Below, piece by piece: positions 7,090-10,087 of a stretch of 10,087 nucleotides of DNA (its first letter is position 1; each line of letters begins with the position of its first letter). Source of the DNA: Candidatus Sabulitectum sp. (GTDB lineage: Bacteria; Fermentibacterota; Fermentibacteria; Fermentibacterales; JCC-6). The notes under the pieces were generated by a model that worked only from the letters and a program-made list of their open reading frames with translations, made no database searches and had not been told where the DNA came from. Where the stretch lies: the NCBI GenBank assembly GCA_029940175.1, contig JAOZRM010000112.1, positions 1-10,087 of the forward strand, read 5' to 3'. A program made the position numbers and the translations under genes.

Positions 7090-8322
7090 ATGAAAACCTC
7101 AATAGCAGTACTTATCCTGGCAGCAGTAGCGGCGGTTGCCTCAGCATCTTTTGAAACAGCAGTGAGCAATGTTGCAGAAATGGTCTGGAACAACAAAGTG
7201 ACTGAAGCAGCAGCTCATTATGGCCTTGATGTTGTAAATGTGACCTGGGAGGACACCGGACGATATGAAGGTTCATGCTGGGGTCCCAATATCTCAGACA
7301 TGACCATTCAGGTTCATCACGGTGACAGAGATTCCGAGATGCTGACCTGCATGCCTGTAATAAGGTTTCCCAATTTCCATGACCTCACAGCAGATATGAA
7401 CCCGGATGAGTTTTTTCTTCTCACTGGAAATGAAAGTGGAAATGATCTTGAGCCTGTCAGTCTGACGGACTACGTAGACAACATCAGAGATTACCTTCAC
7501 GACGGAGACAGCTGGGGTGGCAGGGTGAGCAGTCTTCTTGCAGAGAGAGACAGTGTTATTCTTGTCAGTGCCCAGGCAGTATTTCTACCCATAGAGGAAG
7601 ATGGGATGGCAACATTTAATCCGGTTCTTTACAACTACCAGAGTTATGAGGGAAGTCCCGGAGTACTTGCAATACTTGCCACCCGTGAGGGAACCAGTGC
7701 AACTATCATAGACAACAGCTCTGAATACAATGCCGATTACTACTCCTGGGGGCAGAGGCTTTACTTCAATGAAGACGGAGAAAGAGCAAGCCTTACAGGA
7801 TCCAGAATATCTGATTTCCTTGAAAACCCTGATAACCTCAGCGAACTTACAGCTGAGCACATGGAAGCTGCCGGGGAAGAGGGAATGAACATGGTGATGC
7901 TTATCCAGATACCTCTTCGGCAAAAAGAAAGGCGTGATCTGTGGTTCGAGTGTGACGATATGAGCATACAGACTGCTTGCCTCTCTGAATGTGCAGCCGA
8001 AGGCAGCTCTGATGTAGAATCAGCAGTTATCGGTCACGGAGAGCTTGAAGGGCCTTTCAGGGAAATCGATGGATTGTCAATTGTTCGTGATGAAAGATTT
8101 CCCATCAGAGTTACTGTTCAGTTCTACAAGGCAACCTCAAATGGAGTAGCCTCAGACGGTGATATTGCAGAGATCGCCGCACAGATCATTCGTGTTTACG
8201 ATGATGCCAGTTATGTAGGTTCTCTGGTCTGTCCAGACGAGAAGATACTCAGACCTACAGACTGGAACCATTCCGCAGTAGAGGTTTCTCTTAGAAAACG
8301 TATATCACTTATCTGGCAATAG
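7090..8322 (+). CDS. Secreted protein of unknown function (410 aa)
   Basis: I do not recognise a named domain. The N-terminus is a standard Sec signal peptide: K2, a hydrophobic core, and an Ala-Ser-Ala cleavage site at 17-19, so the protein is exported to the periplasm or beyond. There is no lipobox Cys and no later membrane segment. The mature chain is acidic and carries six cysteines (C63, C87, C288, C297, C301, C381), which could form disulfides outside the cytoplasm. Two stretches have the dense aromatic/Gly/Pro character of a conserved core: 52-75 (VTWEDTGRYEG to MTIQV) and 157-209 (VILVSAQAVFLPI, FNPVLYNYQSY, LAILATREGTSATIIDN). A Met-rich helix near 258-274 precedes the C-terminal third. 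It is the last gene before a strong hairpin terminator and probably belongs to the transcript of the lipoprotein gene, 50 nt upstream. Confidence 0.8.
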   Translation: MKTSIAVLILAAVAAVASASFETAVSNVAEMVWNNKVTEAAAHYGLDVVNVTWEDTGRYEGSCWGPNISDMTIQVHHGDRDSEMLTCMPVIRFPNFHDLTADMNPDEFFLLTGNESGNDLEPVSLTDYVDNIRDYLHDGDSWGGRVSSLLAERDSVILVSAQAVFLPIEEDGMATFNPVLYNYQSYEGSPGVLAILATREGTSATIIDNSSEYNADYYSWGQRLYFNEDGERASLTGSRISDFLENPDNLSELTAEHMEAAGEEGMNMVMLIQIPLRQKERRDLWFECDDMSIQTACLSECAAEGSSDVESAVIGHGELEGPFREIDGLSIVRDERFPIRVTVQFYKATSNGVASDGDIAEIAAQIIRVYDDASYVGSLVCPDEKILRPTDWNHSAVEVSLRKRISLIWQ

Positions 8323-8339
8323 GAGAAACTGTCTATACC

Positions 8340-8373
8340 ACAAAAGGCTCTGGCATATACCAGAGCCTTTTGT
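8340..8373 (+). terminator. Hairpin terminator after the secreted protein gene
   Basis: A perfect 14-bp inverted repeat (ACAAAAGGCTCTGG with its complement ending at 8373) encloses a six-base loop, CATATA. The A-run on the left and T-run on the right lie within the stem, and the sequence after it (TATTG) is only partly T-rich. The hairpin could work in either direction. It starts 17 nt after the stop codon at 8322. Confidence 0.85.
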
Positions 8374-8390
8374 TATTGTGGGTGTACATC

Positions 8391-8397
8391 AGGAGGA
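8391..8397 (+). promoter_or_regulatory. Ribosome-binding site of the YdeI-family gene
   Basis: AGGAGGA is six bases before ATG at 8404 and directly touches the in-frame GTG at 8398. The ATG is favoured. The preceding terminator stem ends only 17 nt upstream of this site. Confidence 0.8.
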
Positions 8398-8403
8398 GTG
8401 ATA

Positions 8404-8961
8404 ATGGAGACCTTTATTGCGGAAACGACTGTACGGTGGAGAAAGTGGCTTGAAGTAAATCACAGTACTTCTTCAGAGATCTGGCTTGTTTTCTGGAAAA
8501 GACACACCGGGAAGCAGTGCATAGCTTATGAAGCCTCTGTTGAAACAGCGATCTGTTTCGGCTGGATAGACAGCCTGATGAAAGCAATCGATGAGGATAG
8601 TTATGCGAGGAAATTCACTCCCAGAAGAGGAAAAAGCAACTGGTCTGATCTGAACAGGGAAAGAGCCCTTGATATGATGCGCTCAGGTGCAATGACAGAA
8701 TCGGGAATGGATGCGGTGAAAGCGGCCAGGGAAAATGGCTCATGGTACCTGAGGCCGGCTTCTATTGAAATGCCTTCAGAACTTGAAGACGAACTGGACA
8801 ATAACTCTGAAGCAGCACTTTTCTTCGCCGAGCTCGCACCGTCTTACAGAAAGCACTACATGGGCTGGGTCGATGAGGCAAAGAAAACGGAGATAAGACA
8901 AAAAAGGGCGGAGGAGGCAGTTCGTCTTCTGGCAAACCATTCAAAACTGCCTCTTAAATAA
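8404..8961 (+). CDS. YdeI/OmpD-associated family protein
   Basis: This 185-residue cytoplasmic protein matches the YdeI/OmpD-associated family along its whole length. RWRKWLEVNHSTSSEIWLVF (11-30) is the usual start. It is followed by the near-invariant CFGWIDS (51-57), KFTPRRGKSNWSDLNRERA (70-88), a Gly-Met-Asp 'AVKAARENG' helix (104-112), LEDELDNNSEAALFFAEL (127-144) and a C-terminal helix with AKKTEIRQKRAEEAV (159-173). Family members have been tied to stress and bacteriocin or antimicrobial-peptide tolerance, but no biochemical activity is established. The gene stands alone between a terminator and a convergent gene. There is no signal peptide. Identification is confident; function is not. 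Confidence 0.92.
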   Translation: METFIAETTVRWRKWLEVNHSTSSEIWLVFWKRHTGKQCIAYEASVETAICFGWIDSLMKAIDEDSYARKFTPRRGKSNWSDLNRERALDMMRSGAMTESGMDAVKAARENGSWYLRPASIEMPSELEDELDNNSEAALFFAELAPSYRKHYMGWVDEAKKTEIRQKRAEEAVRLLANHSKLPLK

Positions 8962-8996
8962 GGGTCAGATTCTTGGTTAGAAAAAGAATCTAGCCC
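8962..8996. terminator. Imperfect hairpin at the convergent gene junction
   Basis: GGG plus AGATTCTT (8962-8964, 8967-8974) pairs with AAGAATCT plus CCC (8984-8991, 8994-8996). Two unpaired bases lie on each side and the loop is nine bases. It spans the end of the YdeI gene and the last codons of the minus-strand gene. Neither side has a strong T-run, so it may be a weak two-way terminator. Confidence 0.45.
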
Positions 8997-9405
8997 CAAT
9001 TGCGGCATCCACGTAAAACTCTGTATCAGGTATCACTGAAATACCAGCGGCTACCTCCAGAAAGATATCAATGTCATTATTTGCAAAGAGGTACTCCAGG
9101 CCAACAGGCAGTCTGCCACCAGCCACAAGATCATCACCGAAAGCCACCCAGCCACCCAGTCCGTAGTACCAGGGAAGTTGTCCTTTGGACACATTGACGT
9201 CGCCAAAGTTGTGCCACAGGTAAGTGCTGTGAACCATCAACCATTCATCTGAGAAACTCCAAGCTGCTGCTGCGTCAACAGCCTTTGTTGTGCTGAAAAA
9301 GTACTTGTAGGAAAGACCGGTTGGATTTCCTGCAATCAGCCCGATGCCTGTATCTCCTCTGCCAGGGGAGAAACTGGTTAAAACAATCATCAGTAAAGCT
9401 GTCAT
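8977..9405 (-). CDS. Small outer-membrane beta-barrel-like protein
   Basis: The ATG at 9405 gives 142 residues. A short hydrophobic N-terminus (MTALLMIVLTSF) could be a signal peptide, though it lacks the usual Lys/Arg. The rest is alternating, Gly- and aromatic-rich strand sequence: GIGLIAGNPTGLSYKYFF (20-37), AAAAWSFSDEWLMVHSTYLW (45-64), WYYGLGGWVAFG (79-90), LPVGLEYLF (99-107), DIFLEVAAGISVIP (113-126) and FYVDAAIGARFFF (130-142). The terminal Phe fits the recognition signal for outer-membrane barrel insertion. About six to eight strands would fit the length. No specific family is recognised. The ribosome-binding site AAGGAGG at 9413-9419 sits seven bases before this ATG. A TTG at 9426 would put that site inside the gene and is less likely. 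The gene follows the SHMT gene on the same strand but lies beyond its terminator. Confidence 0.78.
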   Translation of the reverse strand: MTALLMIVLTSFSPGRGDTGIGLIAGNPTGLSYKYFFSTTKAVDAAAAWSFSDEWLMVHSTYLWHNFGDVNVSKGQLPWYYGLGGWVAFGDDLVAGGRLPVGLEYLFANNDIDIFLEVAAGISVIPDTEFYVDAAIGARFFF

Positions 9406-9412
9406 TTCCCTT

Positions 9413-9419
9413 CCTCCTT
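9413..9419 (-). promoter_or_regulatory. Ribosome-binding site of the beta-barrel gene
   Basis: On the minus strand AAGGAGG precedes ATG at 9405 by seven bases. It lies only five bases after the T-run of the upstream terminator. Confidence 0.8.
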
Positions 9420-9424
9420 CGTTC

Positions 9425-9460
9425 AAAAAACCGCCGGTATCAGATACCTGACACCGGCGG
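9425..9460 (-). terminator. Rho-independent terminator of the SHMT gene
   Basis: Read on the minus strand, CCGCCGGTGTCAG and CTGATACCGGCGG form a 13-bp GC-rich stem with one G-U pair and a four-base loop, GTAT. Six T follow directly. On the plus strand the same position would be an A-C mismatch with no T-run, so the minus strand is the functional one. It begins 24 nt after the stop codon at 9485. Confidence 0.93.
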
Positions 9461-9484
9461 ATATGAATCTGGTAACAGTCTGGT

Positions 9485-10087
9485 TTACCGTCCGAGGTTT
9501 GTCAGGTTCTCTGCGAACATCTTTACATAATCATTGGTAGGGAAGGAACTGGCCATGGCCCTGGAGGCCAGCTCAATACTTTCATCAAGAGGCAGTGTGT
9601 ACCTCATGTTCATGAATTTCTGCCTGAAAGCTGTTACTTCCTCACCAACATTTTCGTTCTTAATAATAACTCTTGCCATTAATTCAGCCAGTTCACCGAA
9701 GTCATCTTCGTTCATGCCGTATCTTGTCATCTCACTGACACCTGTACGGATACCGCTTGAGGTCAGGAAGGTGGCATCATCCGGCAGAGCCTGATAATTC
9801 ACGACAATGTTATTTTCCTGAAGCCGGTCTGCAATAACAGCCCCGTCACCGTGATCAATAACACGGAGCACAACCTGATGAGTATGTGTGTATCCGTCAG
9901 CCGGATCTCCTTCAACTTTAAGACCGTTGTCCGCGAGATGCTTTGCAAAGGCTCTGGCATTGGACAGAACTTTTGTCTGGTATTCATCTTTGAAAGAATT
10001 CATTTCGTGTGTGGCCACAAGCAGACCAAGAAGTGTGGCAAGATGGTGGTTGGAAGTTGAACCGGGAAATGCTCTGCTCTTTATGTC
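9485..10087 (-). CDS. glyA: Serine hydroxymethyltransferase-like PLP enzyme, C-terminal 200 residues (5' end outside window)
   Basis: The frame is open to the window edge. Visible residues show SHMT order: FPGSTSNHHLATLLGL (7-22, matching the family's FPG..GGPH-H block), a helix with NARAFAKHLADNGLKV (43-58), a HTHQVVLRV strand (68-76) in place of the usual DNHLVLVDL, ENNIVVNYQALPDD (91-104, like ITVNKN-IP-D), and SGIRTGVSEMTRYGM (111-125). R114 of that last block matches the arginine that holds the substrate carboxylate. SHMT interconverts serine and glycine while loading one carbon on tetrahydrofolate. The PLP lysine lies upstream and is unseen. Departures from consensus in the FPG and DNH blocks mark a divergent branch, so another PLP reaction is possible. 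A strong terminator follows. Confidence 0.8.
   Translation of the reverse strand, partial: DIKSRAFPGSTSNHHLATLLGLLVATHEMNSFKDEYQTKVLSNARAFAKHLADNGLKVEGDPADGYTHTHQVVLRVIDHGDGAVIADRLQENNIVVNYQALPDDATFLTSSGIRTGVSEMTRYGMNEDDFGELAELMARVIIKNENVGEEVTAFRQKFMNMRYTLPLDESIELASRAMASSFPTNDYVKMFAENLTNLGR

Noticed and set aside
7585..7923. 112-residue minus-strand open frame opposite the secreted protein gene
   Set aside because: It shows no motif, start signal or partner gene, and is best explained as a shadow of the plus-strand gene.
9406..9426. TTG start at 9426 for the beta-barrel gene
   Set aside because: It would place the AAGGAGG site inside the coding region and give a charged MNEGGRE head before the hydrophobic stretch. 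ATG at 9405 is correctly spaced.
9534..10060. Plus-strand open frames opposite the SHMT-like gene
   Set aside because: The minus strand carries clear SHMT motifs across the same bases, and the plus-strand readings have none.
1..10087. CRISPR array, tRNA, rRNA or insertion sequence
   Set aside because: I saw no regularly spaced repeats, cloverleaf-like segments, transposase motifs or terminal inverted repeats.

Overview
The window reads as a chromosomal stretch from a diderm, probably anaerobic bacterium. The evidence is a lipoprotein with a lipobox, a small outer-membrane beta-barrel ending in Phe, and an oxygen-sensitive type of ATP-driven iron-sulfur reductase system. Base composition looks moderate (mid to high 40s %GC by eye). 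The mix of a six-bladed propeller lipoprotein, a secreted unknown protein and a divergent SHMT would suit an uncultured candidate phylum, but I cannot place it. I saw no rRNA, tRNA, mobile element or CRISPR array. Coding density is very high, and no gene-free stretch exceeds about 80 bases.

Region 1 (1-4955, plus strand) is a translationally coupled four-gene unit: a SAM-dependent methyltransferase (5' end outside the window), a single-module protein of the 2-hydroxyacyl-CoA dehydratase/benzoyl-CoA reductase (HGD-D) superfamily, an 867-residue tandem fusion of two more such modules, and an ATP-dependent activase of the HgdC/BcrA/BadF type. The gene junctions are 0 nt, an 8-nt overlap and a 1-nt overlap. 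The C-terminal module of the fusion closely resembles the double-cubane-cluster protein (DCCP/YjiM) family, while the other two modules are more divergent. All three keep a Cys triad in equivalent places. The activase would use ATP hydrolysis to inject low-potential electrons into these modules. The substrate is unknown, and the set of genes is the most interesting part of the window.

Region 2 (4956-8373, plus strand) holds a PleD-like response regulator/diguanylate cyclase with an intact GGEEF active site and an I-site, a six-bladed beta-propeller lipoprotein, and a secreted 410-residue protein of unknown function. A strong hairpin at 8340-8373 closes this unit. A pairing in the leader of the diguanylate cyclase gene may cover its ribosome-binding site.

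Region 3 (8391-8961, plus strand) is a single YdeI/OmpD-associated family gene. It converges on region 4 (8977-10087, minus strand), which holds a small predicted outer-membrane beta-barrel gene downstream of the C-terminal part of a divergent serine hydroxymethyltransferase gene. The two are separated by a textbook terminator that sits directly against the barrel gene's ribosome-binding site.
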